A DNA stretch of 64,000 nt from AC-43 sp963728855 (GCA_963728855.1 CAVSLN010000009.1:186001-250000), one strand, 5' to 3'. Shown: positions 43,601-52,462, numbered from the stretch's first letter. Made by a program: numbers and translations. The notes: a model not told the origin generated them from the sequence alone.

Positions 43601-45208
43601 TCAGCCGGTGTACCCGGCGAAGATCTTGCTGAACTCGTACGGCGTCTGGGGGATGTTCGTGCACTTGTAGAGCGGCCCGTTACAGGCGTTGGCGTCCCGG
43701 GTGACCTCCCAGAAGGCCAGCTCGCCGAGGTGGTGCGCCTTGGCGAAGGTGACCAGGTTCCGGGCAGCCGTCTGGTTGAAGATGTGCCCGTCGTCGTTCT
43801 GGCCGAGCATCGGGGTGACGCCGACCAGGCGCCACGCGGCCGTGTCGGACAAGCCGAAGGCGGACTTGAGCTGAGCCTGCGTCGAGGTCGCCGCCTGCTG
43901 CGCGAAGACGCCGTAGTCGCCGGACCGGTAGTAGTCCATCGCCATGACGTTGACGACGTCGAGGACGTCGCCGGCGGCCTTCGACGCCTGGAGCACGGCC
44001 TGGCCGTACTGGTCGAGACCCTCGGGCAGGACCGGCAGGGTGAGCGACACCTTGAGGCCGGGGTTGGCGGTCTCGAGCTTCTTGATGGCCTGGGCCCGGC
44101 GGGCGTTCGCGGCCGAGTCGGCGATCGCCGCGCCCTCGATGTCGAAGTCGATGTACTTCAGCTTGTACGCCGTGATGACCGCCTGGTACTCGGCCGTGAG
44201 TGCATTGACGTCCGTACATGCCTGGGCGAGCTCCTGGCCGCTCTGGCCGCCGAAGGAGATCTTCACGTCGCCGCCGGCCCCGCGCAGCGCGGTGATCTGG
44301 TCCAGCTGCCACCCGCTCCGGGGGTCGTACGCGTTGAACCAGCTCGCCTTGCAGCCGACCGCGGTGACGAAGGCAAGCGTGAAGTTCTTCAGGCCACTCG
44401 CCCGGGACACGCTCGTCAGCACCGGGGTCGGCCAGGCGCCAATGTCGATGTACGGCGCCACGGCCAGCGTGCCGCCGCCCCCACCTCCGCCTCCGCCACC
44501 GCCGGCAGTCGTGGTCGCGGACACCGCGGCGCTGGCGGCCGAGGCGTTTCCGGCCGCGTCACGCGCCTTGACCGTGAACGAGTACGTGGTGCTCGCGGCC
44601 AGCCCGTCGACGGTCGCGCCGGTACCGGTGACGCTCGTGGCGAGCGCGCCGTTCCGATACACGTCGTACCCGGTGACGCGGACGTTGTCCGTCGAGGCGT
44701 TCCACGCCAGGCTCACCGACGACGAGGTTGTTCCGGTGACCTGCAAGCCCGTCGGCTTGCTCGGCGGCGTGGTGTCCCTGCCGCCTCCGCCGCCTCCGCC
44801 TCCGCCGGCACAGGAGGCGCCGTTGACCGTGCAGTTGGTCGGCGTACCGGAGCCGCCGTTCACCAGGAAGCCGAAGGACGCGCTCGCACCGGGGGCGACC
44901 GTACCGTTGTACTCGCGGTTCTTCGCGGTCACGTGCTGCCCGCTCACGGTCAGCAACCCGTCCCAGTAGGTGCCGAGGCTCAGGTCGGCCGGCAGGTCGA
45001 AGGCGACGGTCCACGAGGAGATGGCGGTCGATGTGCCGTTGGTGATCGTGTACTTGGCCTGGTAGGCGGTACCCCAGTCGGAGTCCTTGCTGAAGGCGGC
45101 GGTCACCGAGCCGGCCGCCTTCGCGGGTAGGGCGACGGCGATCCCGCCGGCTACCAGGGCGGCGCCGGCTAAGGCCGCGAGCGTGGCGTACAACCGGGGT
45201 CTGGCCAT
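43601..45208 (-). CDS. Secreted GH18 chitinase with CBM2 and FnIII
   Basis: A 535-residue enzyme: signal peptide (cleavage after AKA, residue 31), CBM2 (about 33-135), poly-Gly linker, fibronectin III (about 148-235), second poly-Gly linker, GH18 catalytic domain (250-535). The catalytic loop reads YIDFDIEG. It keeps D-x-D-x-E, but the usual first Asp is Lys, as in the PF-ChiA-like GH18 branch. It degrades chitin outside the cell. A palindrome at 45270-45282 lies about 60 bases upstream of the start and may be a sugar-regulator operator. Confidence 0.93.
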   Translation of the reverse strand: MARPRLYATLAALAGAALVAGGIAVALPAKAAGSVTAAFSKDSDWGTAYQAKYTITNGTSTAISSWTVAFDLPADLSLGTYWDGLLTVSGQHVTAKNREYNGTVAPGASASFGFLVNGGSGTPTNCTVNGASCAGGGGGGGGGRDTTPPSKPTGLQVTGTTSSSVSLAWNASTDNVRVTGYDVYRNGALATSVTGTGATVDGLAASTTYSFTVKARDAAGNASAASAAVSATTTAGGGGGGGGGGGTLAVAPYIDIGAWPTPVLTSVSRASGLKNFTLAFVTAVGCKASWFNAYDPRSGWQLDQITALRGAGGDVKISFGGQSGQELAQACTDVNALTAEYQAVITAYKLKYIDFDIEGAAIADSAANARRAQAIKKLETANPGLKVSLTLPVLPEGLDQYGQAVLQASKAAGDVLDVVNVMAMDYYRSGDYGVFAQQAATSTQAQLKSAFGLSDTAAWRLVGVTPMLGQNDDGHIFNQTAARNLVTFAKAHHLGELAFWEVTRDANACNGPLYKCTNIPQTPYEFSKIFAGYTG

Positions 45209-45269
45209 GGTTGCCTCCCGTCATTAGAATCACGGCAGTCGATGAAAGAAACCGTAAGGACAGTTATCG

Positions 45270-45282
45270 GTCTTGGCAAGAC
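45270..45282. promoter_or_regulatory. Palindrome upstream of the chitinase gene
   Basis: GTCTTGGCAAGAC (arms GTCTTG/CAAGAC around one base) lies 62-74 bases upstream of the chitinase start, a usual position for repressor or activator sites. It is not the classic DasR or chitinase direct-repeat sequence, so the regulator is unknown. Confidence 0.4.
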
Positions 45283-45392
45283 GGTCCGGCCGGGAACATC
45301 GAGAGAATGGCGGGAGAGCGGGAAACGGGCCGCCGCTCGCCCCACACCAACCCGCTGGCCGGCGCAAACGCGGCCGTGCGAGGATCGCGGCC

Positions 45393-46223
45393 ATGACAAC
45401 AACGACGTTGGTCACGGTCGCGCCGACCGGGGCGGAGTCGGCGAAGGCCGACGTACCGGCCCTCCCAGTCACCCTTGATGAGCTGGTTACCACGGCTGGC
45501 GAGTGCGAGGCGCTGGGCGCCACCGTGATCCACGTCCACATCCGGGACGACGACGCCCGGCCGACGCTCGACCTGAGCCGGCTGCGCGACACCGTCGCCG
45601 CGCTGCGCGAGCGGACCGAGCTGATCGTCCAGCTCTCCACCGGCGGCGCGGTCACCGACCCCGAGGCCGACCGGCTGCGCGTCCTGGACGCCGCGCCTGA
45701 CATGGCCTCCTGCACGATGGGTACGGTCAACTTCGGCGAGGACGTCTTCCTCAACCGCTGGGAGCTCATCGTCGAGCTGCACACCCGGATGCAGGAGCGC
45801 GGGATCGTGCCGGAGTACGAGATCTTCGACCTCGGTCAGCTCACCACCCTGCACCGCCTGCTCGACCGGTACGGGCTGCCGGCCGGCGGGCACGTGCACG
45901 TCGACCTCGTGATGGGCGTACCGGGTGGGATGCCGGGTACCGCCGAGGCCCTGGTCGCCTGCCTGCGCGACCTGCCCGAAGGCGCTACGTTCTCGGCCAC
46001 CGGCATCGGCCGCTCGACGATCCCGGTGCTCCTCGGGAGCCTGTCCGCCGGCGGCCACCTGCGCGTCGGCATGGAGGACACGATCACGTACGCCAAGGGC
46101 CAGCCGGTCGAGTCCAACATGCAGCTCGTGGCCCGGGCGGTCGGCTTCGCCCGGCTGGCGCAGCGCCCGCCCGCCACCCCCGACGAGGCCCGCGTGCTGT
46201 TGGGAATCAAGCCCCGTGGCTGA
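45393..46223 (+). CDS. BKACE-family beta-keto acid cleavage enzyme
   Basis: A 276-residue TIM-barrel protein. HVHIRDDDARPT near residue 47 and HVHVDLVMG carry the two zinc histidine pairs, and FSATGIGRSTIPVL is a conserved segment. BKACE enzymes (DUF849) condense a beta-keto acid with acetyl-CoA, as in lysine fermentation; the substrate here is unknown. ATG start after GAGGATC. Its stop overlaps the asparaginase start by 8 bases. Confidence 0.88.
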   Translation: MTTTTLVTVAPTGAESAKADVPALPVTLDELVTTAGECEALGATVIHVHIRDDDARPTLDLSRLRDTVAALRERTELIVQLSTGGAVTDPEADRLRVLDAAPDMASCTMGTVNFGEDVFLNRWELIVELHTRMQERGIVPEYEIFDLGQLTTLHRLLDRYGLPAGGHVHVDLVMGVPGGMPGTAEALVACLRDLPEGATFSATGIGRSTIPVLLGSLSAGGHLRVGMEDTITYAKGQPVESNMQLVARAVGFARLAQRPPATPDEARVLLGIKPRG

Positions 46224-47313
46224 CTCGCACGCGGACAGTAGATCGCTGACTGCCGCCGCTCCGACAAGCTACGCGGACAGTAGATCGCTGACTGCCGCCG
46301 CTCCGACAAGCTACGCGGACAGTGGATCGCTGACTGCCGCCGCTCCGACAGGCTACGCGGGTGGGGAACTGCTCGCCGAGGTGGTCCGGTCCGGCTTCGT
46401 CGAGGGGTACCACCGCGGGTCCGTGGTCGTACTCGACGCCACCGGTGAGGCGGTCGCGGCGGCCGGCGACGTGACCGGGCCGATCTTCCCGCGCTCCTCC
46501 AACAAGCCCATGCAGGCCGTGGGGATGCTGCGCGCCGGGCTGGCCTACGCCGACCCCGCCGACCTGGCGCTGGCTGCCGCGAGCCACCGTGGCGAACCGA
46601 TGCACATCGAGCGGGTACGGGCGGTGCTGCGCGCCGCCGACCTGACCGAGGACGATCTCGACTGCCCGCCCGACCTGCCGCTGTCGCCGTCGGCGCGGGC
46701 GGCCGTACTCGCGGCCGGGGGCGGCCCCGAGCGGGTGCTCATGAACTGCTCCGGCAAGCACGCCGCGATGCTGCGTACCTGCCTGGTGGCCGGCTGGCCG
46801 ACGTCCGGCTACCTTGCCCGGGCCCATCCGCTTCAGGTGGCGCTGCGGTCAGCGGTCGAGGATCTCGCGGGTGAGCCGGTGGCCGCGACCGGTGTCGACG
46901 GGTGCGGCGCACCGGTCTTCGCGATCTCGCTCGCCGCGCTCGCGGGCGGGTACCTGCGGCTGGTCTCGGCGCCGTCCGGTACGCCCGAGGCCGCCGTCGC
47001 CGACGCGATGCGCAGCTACCCCGAGCTGGTCTCCGGTACCGGCGCGGACGACGCCGTACTGATGCGCGGGGTACCGGGGCTGCTGGCCAAGGGCGGTGCC
47101 GAAGGGGTACTGGCGGTGGCCGTACCGGGCGCGGGTGCGGTGGCGATCAAGGTGGACGACGGTGCGATGCGGGCCCGGCTGCCCGTACTGGCGAGTGCGC
47201 TGCGCCGGGTCGGGGTCACCGCCGCGGTCGTCACCGAGCTGGCTGGCCGCGCCGACGGCGTCGTGCAGTACGGAGGCGGCGAGCCGGTGGGCACGGTCCG
47301 CGCCGTGTGGTAA
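46216..47313 (+). CDS. AnsA/AnsB-type L-asparaginase with repeat extension
   Basis: A 365-residue protein of the thermolabile L-asparaginase II (PF06089) family. EVVRSGFVEGYHRGSVVVLD starts the core at about residue 55. IFPRSSNKPMQAV, MNCSGKHAAML and VDGCGAPVFAISL are active-site motifs. The first 50 residues are three near-perfect 14-residue units (ADSRSLTAAAPTSY type) encoded by 42-bp DNA repeats; they are not part of the enzyme. If the GTG overlapping the BKACE stop is not used, translation could begin later. Confidence 0.88.
   Translation: MADSHADSRSLTAAAPTSYADSRSLTAAAPTSYADSGSLTAAAPTGYAGGELLAEVVRSGFVEGYHRGSVVVLDATGEAVAAAGDVTGPIFPRSSNKPMQAVGMLRAGLAYADPADLALAAASHRGEPMHIERVRAVLRAADLTEDDLDCPPDLPLSPSARAAVLAAGGGPERVLMNCSGKHAAMLRTCLVAGWPTSGYLARAHPLQVALRSAVEDLAGEPVAATGVDGCGAPVFAISLAALAGGYLRLVSAPSGTPEAAVADAMRSYPELVSGTGADDAVLMRGVPGLLAKGGAEGVLAVAVPGAGAVAIKVDDGAMRARLPVLASALRRVGVTAAVVTELAGRADGVVQYGGGEPVGTVRAVW
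46226..46352. repeat. Three 42-bp in-frame repeats
   Basis: Three nearly identical 42-base units covering GCGGACAGTAGATCGCTGAC and CCGCTCCGACAAGCTAC; the last unit has a few substitutions (Arg to Gly, Ser to Gly). They start right after the BKACE stop and stay in frame with the asparaginase. The CCGCTCCGACAAGCT part also occurs at 9818 in the hairpin between the ligase and ku. Confidence 0.85.
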
Positions 47314-47330
47314 AGGACACGCTAGCCGAG

Positions 47331-47373
47331 GTTAGCGTTCCGCTTGCAGTTGTTAGCGCGCCGACGCTACTGT
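47331..47373 (+). promoter_or_regulatory. Promoter and GTTAGCG repeats before the XRE-hbhA operon
   Basis: TTGCAG (47344) and TACTGT (47368) with an 18-base spacer make a plausible -35/-10 pair just ahead of the XRE gene. GTTAGCG occurs at 47331 and 47352 (21-base step, two helical turns), with an inverted CGCTAGC near 47320. These sites straddle the -35, suggesting control by the XRE protein itself. Confidence 0.5.
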
Positions 47374-47380
47374 CAGGTAC

Positions 47381-47929
47381 GTGCCCATGAACGATCCGCA
47401 TTCGGCCGCCGAGCCGAGCAACGGCTCTTCCGACCGAATGAAGATCGCCAAGGACCTCCCGCGCGACATCGGCGGGTTCATCCGCGACCTGCGCCGTAAC
47501 GCGCGCATCTCGCTGCGACAGCTCGCCGACCAGGCGGGCGTGAGCAATCCGTACCTCAGCCAGATCGAACGGGGACTGCGCAAGCCGAGTGCCGAGGTGC
47601 TCCAGCAGCTCGCCAGCGCGCTTCGGGTGTCCACCCCGCTGATGTACCTGCGGGCCGGGCTGCTCGACGCCCTGGACGCCAAGGAGGGCCAGGGGGTGCT
47701 CGCCGCGATCGCGGTGGACACCGACCTGACCGTCGCGCAGAAGCAGTCGCTGACCCAGATCTACGAGACGTTCCGGCGGGAGAACGCGCGCGACACCGCG
47801 CCGGAACCGGTGCCCGGCGAGGAGCCGGCACCCGACACCCCGCCCGTCGCGGAAGCCGCCCCCCAGAAAACCAGCAAAACCAGGAAGGCGGCCAAGCCGG
47901 TCGCCTCGGCACCGGAGGAGACCACATGA
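47381..47929 (+). CDS. XRE-family regulator (Rv0474-like)
   Basis: A 182-residue protein. ISLRQLADQAGVSNPYLSQIERGLRKPSAEVLQQLASAL is a textbook helix-turn-helix. The C-terminus is a Pro/Ala/Lys-rich tail. It is coupled to hbhA by an ATGA overlap, as Rv0474-hbhA in mycobacteria. The start could be the ATG at 47387 instead of the GTG at 47381. Confidence 0.9.
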   Translation: MPMNDPHSAAEPSNGSSDRMKIAKDLPRDIGGFIRDLRRNARISLRQLADQAGVSNPYLSQIERGLRKPSAEVLQQLASALRVSTPLMYLRAGLLDALDAKEGQGVLAAIAVDTDLTVAQKQSLTQIYETFRRENARDTAPEPVPGEEPAPDTPPVAEAAPQKTSKTRKAAKPVASAPEETT

Positions 47930-48327
47930 CCACCGAAGACACCAAGACCCGCAACATCCCGGCTCCGCTCTACGCCGCCGCCGGCGCGGGCGACCTGGCC
48001 TACCAGAAGCTGCGCGAGATCCCGGCCAAGGTGGCCGAGCTGCGCAGCCGGACCGGCGCCCCGGAGCTCGACGTCGACCGCCTGCGTACGGTCGCCCGGC
48101 GCAACGCGTCCGCCTTCGTGGCCAGCGCCCAGGCCGCCCAGGAGCGGGCCGTCGCGATCTACAACGACCTGGTCGCGCGCGGCGAGCAGGTAGTCCGCGG
48201 CGGCGCCAAGGCCACCGAGGAGACCACCAAGGAGATCGCGGCCGTCGCTGAGGCCGACGTCAAGCCGGTACCGGCGAAGGCGGCGAAGGCCACCAAGGTC
48301 GCCAAGAGCACCGGTACCGCTAAGTAG
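47926..48327 (+). CDS. HbhA-like heparin-binding protein
   Basis: A 133-residue protein that starts like HbhA (APLYAAAGAGDLAYQKLREIP) with a long coiled-coil helix (about 25-90) and a Lys/Ala-rich tail (PAKAAKATKVAKSTG). The mycobacterial homologue binds heparan sulfate and affects lipid bodies and aggregation; in environmental actinomycetes the role is probably structural or lipid-associated. It is followed by a strong hairpin terminator. Confidence 0.85.
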   Translation: MTTEDTKTRNIPAPLYAAAGAGDLAYQKLREIPAKVAELRSRTGAPELDVDRLRTVARRNASAFVASAQAAQERAVAIYNDLVARGEQVVRGGAKATEETTKEIAAVAEADVKPVPAKAAKATKVAKSTGTAK

Positions 48328-48335
48328 TACGGCAG

Positions 48336-48372
48336 CCCGGGCGGTCACCAGTTGCCATGGTGGCCGCCCGGG
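48336..48372 (+). terminator. Hairpin terminator after hbhA
   Basis: CCCGGGCGGTCACCA pairs with TGGTGGCCGCCCGGG (15 bp, one mismatch) around a 7-base loop, 8 bases after the hbhA stop and 13 bases before the DUF2516 start. It may reduce rather than end transcription into the downstream genes. Confidence 0.8.
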
Positions 48373-48384
48373 TATCGTCTACGT

Positions 48385-48705
48385 ATGGCACCACTCGCGG
48401 CACACGGGATCGACTTCGCCACCCCGATCATGTTCTGGGTTGAGCGCAGCCTGTGGCTGTTGGTCATGGGCGTCGAGGTGGTCGCGTTCGTCAACTGCCT
48501 CACCCAGCGAGCCGAGGCCTTTCCGGTGGTCGGCTCGGTCCCGAAGGGCGGCTGGCTCGCCCTGACCGGCGGGGCGATCTTCTTCACCGCGCTCCTCGGC
48601 CTGATCAGCTTTCTCGGCCTGATCGCGGTCGCGGCCGCCCTGGTCTACCTGCTCGACGTCCGTCCCGCCCTGCGTGACGCGGTGGACGGTCACGGCTCCT
48701 GGTGA
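48385..48705 (+). CDS. DUF2516 small membrane protein (Rv0476-like)
   Basis: A 106-residue protein with three helices (about 17-37, 56-75, 76-96) and charged connecting loops (CLTQRAEAF). It belongs to DUF2516 and occupies the same place after hbhA in mycobacteria. Function unknown. Its TGA overlaps the GTG of the hydrolase gene. Confidence 0.85.
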   Translation: MAPLAAHGIDFATPIMFWVERSLWLLVMGVEVVAFVNCLTQRAEAFPVVGSVPKGGWLALTGGAIFFTALLGLISFLGLIAVAAALVYLLDVRPALRDAVDGHGSW

Positions 48706-49436
48706 CGCTCGCGACCCCGTACGGGGCGACGATCGAGTACCTCTGCACGGGGAAGGGCGAGCCGGTCACGGTGTTCGCCCACGGGCTCGGCGGGAGCATC
48801 GACGAGACCCGGCCGCTCGGTAGCGCCGTACCGGGAACCCGGGTCTTCCTCCACTTCCGGGGGCATGGGCGATCGGCCGCGCCGGCCGGCCGTACCCCTT
48901 GGGGTTATCCGGATCTGGCCGCCGACCTCGGCGCGGTCGCCGACGCGACCGGCGCCACGCGGGCCGTCGGCGCGAGCCTCGGCGCGGGGGCACTGTGCCG
49001 GTTGCTGACCGCGCAGCCGGATCGGTTCGCCCGGCTCGTCTTCTTCCTCCCCGCGGTGCTCGACGCGCCCCGGACCGAGGTGGCGCGGAAGCGGCTCGCC
49101 GCGGTCCTGGCCGGCGACCGCGGCGCCGACGTACCCGCGGCCCTGCGCGACACCCCCGCGGCGCGGGCGTACCTCGCCGCGCGGCCCCGCCTGTCGCCCG
49201 AACTGGCCGTGCTCGCCGGCGCGGTCGCGGTACCCGACCTCGGCGCGCTCGCCGCCGTTACCGCCCCCGCACTGGTCATCGGCTGCCGCGGCGACGACCT
49301 GCACCCGGTCTCGGTGGCGTCGCGACTCGCCGCCGCCCTGCCGAACGCCGCTCTGCGCCTGTACGACCAGCCCGCCCCTGTCTGGACCGCCCGCGCCGAC
49401 CTTCGGGCGCGCATCTCCTCGTTCCTCTCGGAGTAA
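48702..49436 (+). CDS. Alpha/beta-hydrolase
   Basis: A 244-residue hydrolase. TVFAHGLGGSIDETR contains the oxyanion-hole His-Gly, AVGASLGAGALC is the nucleophile elbow (G-x-S-x-G), and ALVIGCRGDDLHPV provides the acidic residue; a catalytic His is not clear in the last 50 residues. The substrate is unknown. GTG start coupled to the DUF2516 gene. Confidence 0.85.
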   Translation: MTLATPYGATIEYLCTGKGEPVTVFAHGLGGSIDETRPLGSAVPGTRVFLHFRGHGRSAAPAGRTPWGYPDLAADLGAVADATGATRAVGASLGAGALCRLLTAQPDRFARLVFFLPAVLDAPRTEVARKRLAAVLAGDRGADVPAALRDTPAARAYLAARPRLSPELAVLAGAVAVPDLGALAAVTAPALVIGCRGDDLHPVSVASRLAAALPNAALRLYDQPAPVWTARADLRARISSFLSE

Positions 49437-49447
49437 CCTGCAAGGTC

Positions 49448-50182
49448 ATGGGTGTGACGCAGCACGGGCGCACGTACCGTCTCGACCTGGCCGACCCGAC
49501 CCTGCGTGAGTGGGAGTGCACGGTCGTCTACTCCGACGCCGAGCACGGCATCGTCCTCGATCGATCGGCGTTCTACCCGGGCGGTGGCGGCCAGCCGCCA
49601 GATCACGGCGTCGTGCTGTGGCAGGGCGTGCAGACCCGGATCGTCGGCACGCGCAAGGGCGACAACCTGTACCTCCTGCCCGCTGAGGGCGACCCGGTGC
49701 CACCGGTCGGTGCGGCCGTCGTCGGCGCGCTCGAGGACGAGCGGCGCAGCCTGCTCATGCGTACGCACTCCGGGCTGCACGTGCTGTGCGGCGTGGTGTT
49801 CCGGGACTTCGGGGCGCTCGTGACCGGCGGCAACATGGAGCCCGGCGAGGCCCGGATGGACTTCAACCTGCCCGAGGTGCCGGCCGACTTCAAGGCGCGG
49901 CTGGAGGAACTGGTCAATGCCGAGGTGGTCGCCGACCGGCGGGTCGCCGCGACGGTACTGCCCCGGGACGAGGCGCTGGCGCTGCCGGACATCGTGCGTA
50001 CCGCGACGAACCTGATCCCGCCGGAGGAGGCCGAGGTGCGCATCGTCGATATCGTCGGGCTCGATGTCCAGGCCGACGGCGGAACCCATGTCGCGAGCAC
50101 GAGCCAGATCGGCAAGCTCCAGGTCGTGAAGGTCGAGAGCAAGGGCAAGGCAAACCGGCGGGTACGGGTACGCCTCGTCTAG
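49448..50182 (+). CDS. AlaX-type alanyl-tRNA editing protein
   Basis: A 244-residue AlaX homologue that removes mischarged Ser or Gly from tRNA-Ala. SAFYPGGGGQPPDHG is the family start, RTHSGLHVLCGVVF gives the HxxxH zinc site, and QADGGTHVASTSQIG is the second zinc motif, in which the usual Cys is Asp. Later KVESKGKANRRVRVRL is typical. It starts 11 bases after the hydrolase stop. Confidence 0.92.
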   Translation: MGVTQHGRTYRLDLADPTLREWECTVVYSDAEHGIVLDRSAFYPGGGGQPPDHGVVLWQGVQTRIVGTRKGDNLYLLPAEGDPVPPVGAAVVGALEDERRSLLMRTHSGLHVLCGVVFRDFGALVTGGNMEPGEARMDFNLPEVPADFKARLEELVNAEVVADRRVAATVLPRDEALALPDIVRTATNLIPPEEAEVRIVDIVGLDVQADGGTHVASTSQIGKLQVVKVESKGKANRRVRVRLV

Positions 50183-50517
50183 CGGGCGACGGCACGGTGG
50201 CCTGTTGTCTGTGAGGCTAATTGATCGGACACGTGACCGGGGTGCATCGCTCCGCTCTGCCATTCTGGTCGCCGTGGTGCATGCGGATCTTCCGAGCGAA
50301 CTCCCGATTTGACGAATATCACTGCGTCAAAGAGGTCGAGCTAAGGCTAGGATAGCCCTAGCCGGGTTCGCGGTCCTGCTCGTCGAGTCGTTAAGCCGCT
50401 CAACGGCGTCGCTCATCCGTTGCCAGCGATCCTCGACCCTTATCAATAATCCTCCAAGAAAGCCCTATGGCATTACCAGGTCGACAATCGACAATCAACA
50501 ACCGGCGATGAGCCCAT
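50183..50517. other. Non-coding stretch before the EamA gene
   Basis: 335 bases. The only structure I see is GGCTAGG...CCTAGCC (50345-50363), a 7-bp stem with a 5-base loop. Composition is relatively A/T-rich (for example around 50310 and 50440-50500). No gene. Confidence 0.5.
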
Positions 50518-51520
50518 TTGTCGACAGATGGCCCGGCGACGGCAGGTCGTCCGGCGCCGCCGACGGGATCCCGGATCCGGTCGGAGGAGACTGCCCTGAG
50601 CCGTGCCAACATCGCTCGTCTCGGCGCACTTGCGCTGTTGTCGGGGTCGAGCTTTCTCTGTATCAAACTGGCTCTGCGCGGGTTCTCCCCGGTCCAGATC
50701 GTCTTCGTCCGCCTAGCGCTGGGGGCCACGGTGCTGGTTCCGGTCGTGCTCGTCCGAGGATTGCGACTTCCGACCGGGTGGCGGACCTGGCTTCCTGGCT
50801 TCACCTGACGGTCGCCGCGCTGTTCGCCAATGCGCTGCCGTTTGTGCTGTTCGGCCTCGGCGAACAGTCCATCGGGTCCAACGTGGCGGGTGCGTTCAAC
50901 GCGACTACTCCGCTGTGGACCCTGACGGTCGCGTCCGCCGCGCGTACCGAACGGATGCCGCGCTTCCGACAGGCCGCGGGCATCGCTTCCGGGCTTGTGG
51001 GTACTGTGCTGATCTTCTCGCCCTGGCATGCGGCCAGCGGTGTGGCGAGCTGGCACGGCTTGGCCTGCCTCGCCGCCGCGGCGAGCTACGGTATCGGCTA
51101 CGTCTACATGGCGCGGTTTCTCGTCGGCCGTGGCAGTCCGCCACTGATTCTCGCTGCCGGCCAGCTCGCCGCCGGTACCGGCCTACTTGCCATGGCGATG
51201 CCGGTCGCCGGCACTACCCGACCGACATGGCACGCGGAGGCGCTCATCAGTCTGGTGATCCTCGGCGTGCTCAGCACCGGTGCTGCCTATGTCCTCAAGT
51301 ACCAGCTCATCACCGACTACGGGCCCACCGCGGCGTCGATGGTCGCGTACCTGCTCCCGGTCGTCGCGTTACTGCTGGCCTGGGCGGTCCTTGGCGAGGC
51401 GCTGACGGGCGCATTGTCGGCTGGGACGATCCTGGTGCTCGGCGGGGTGGCGTTGGCGCAACGGCGAGTGGCTTGGCCACGCGGGTTACCGGCGACGGGA
51501 AGGAGCCGAGTCAACGACCG
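50518..51520 (+). pseudogene. Broken EamA/DMT-family transporter
   Basis: The N-terminal third (NIARLGALALLSGSSFLCIK, then VRLALGATVLVPVVLV) is in one frame and ends at TGA near 50807. The remaining helices (TVAALFANALPFVLFGLGEQ ... GTVLIFSP ... AAYVLKYQLITDYGP ... LGEALTGALSAGTILVLGG) are in another, so an indel near 50790 breaks the gene. The second frame also lacks a normal stop and runs on into the next gene, so this is more likely true decay than one read error. About ten helices; the substrate would be a small metabolite. Confidence 0.75.
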
Positions 51521-51627
51521 ATTATCGTTCGACGCCGGATGCCGCTCGCGCTACCGTCTGGCTCCTGCATGCCCGTACGCAACCCGCCGAAGTACTGGCC
51601 ACGGTGAACCTCGTCTAGCCTTTCGGC

Positions 51628-52392
51628 ATGACCGCCCCGTCCCGACCGGCCCGCGACTTCGTCACCGGGATCGGCCTGCTCGGCAAGGGCATCGCGACGT
51701 ACAGCCGCAGCCCCGGCCTCCTACTGCTCGGCCTGCTCCCCGCGTTCATCTCGTTCGCGTTGCTGTTCACCGGGTTCGTGGTCGTGCTGTACTTCATCGG
51801 CCCGGAGGCCCGTACGGCGACCTGGTTCGCGAACGACTGGCCTGGCGGCCTGCGCGACCTCGTACGGGCGCTCGCCGGAGTCGCCATCATCGTGGCGTTC
51901 CTGTTCCTGTCGTTCATCTTCTACGTGGGCCTGACGCTCGCGATCGGCGACCCGTTCTACGAGAAGATCTCCGAACGGGTGGAGGACCGGCTGGGCGGCG
52001 TACCGAACGCGGTCGACCTGCCGTGGTGGAAGGAGATCCGGCGCAGCATCGGCGAGGCACTGCGGCTGCTGGTGTTCTCGGTCGTGGTGGCCGTACTGGT
52101 GTTTGTCATCGGGCTGTTGCCGGTCGTCGGGCAGGTGGCGGCGCCGGTGATCGGTGGGCTCGTCGGCGGCTGGGCGCTGGCCGTGGAGCTGACCGGGATC
52201 GCGTTCGCCCGTAGGGGAGTGAAGCTGCGGGAGCGGCGCCAGATGCTGCGCGGTCGCCGGTGGTTGGCGCTGGGGTTCGGCGTCTCGGTGTTCGTGTGCT
52301 TCCTGGTTCCGCTCGGTGCCGTACTGGTGATGCCCGCCGCGGTCGCCGGCGCGACCCTGCTCACCCGCCACGTGTACGGCCTCTCCACGTGA
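51628..52392 (+). CDS. EI24/CysZ-like membrane protein
   Basis: A 254-residue EI24-domain protein with four to five helices (LLLLGLLPAFISFALLF; VAIIVAFLFLSFIFYVG; LLVFSVVVAVLVFVIGLLPVVG). DPFYEKISERVEDRLGG is the conserved soluble loop of the family. CysZ members import sulfate; actinobacterial ones are uncharacterised. ATG start; a bidirectional terminator follows. Confidence 0.88.
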   Translation: MTAPSRPARDFVTGIGLLGKGIATYSRSPGLLLLGLLPAFISFALLFTGFVVVLYFIGPEARTATWFANDWPGGLRDLVRALAGVAIIVAFLFLSFIFYVGLTLAIGDPFYEKISERVEDRLGGVPNAVDLPWWKEIRRSIGEALRLLVFSVVVAVLVFVIGLLPVVGQVAAPVIGGLVGGWALAVELTGIAFARRGVKLRERRQMLRGRRWLALGFGVSVFVCFLVPLGAVLVMPAAVAGATLLTRHVYGLST

Positions 52393-52423
52393 GCTGTCGT
52401 TCGCCGGTGCGACGAAGCGCGAG

Positions 52424-52462
52424 GCGGGTGGGTCGTTCCGTGGTGCCGGGCGACCCACCCGC
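52424..52462. terminator. Bidirectional terminator between EI24 and lectin-like genes
   Basis: A perfect 12-bp stem (GCGGGTGGGTCG / CGACCCACCCGC) with a 15-base loop, midway in the 84-base gap between convergent genes. Confidence 0.85.
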
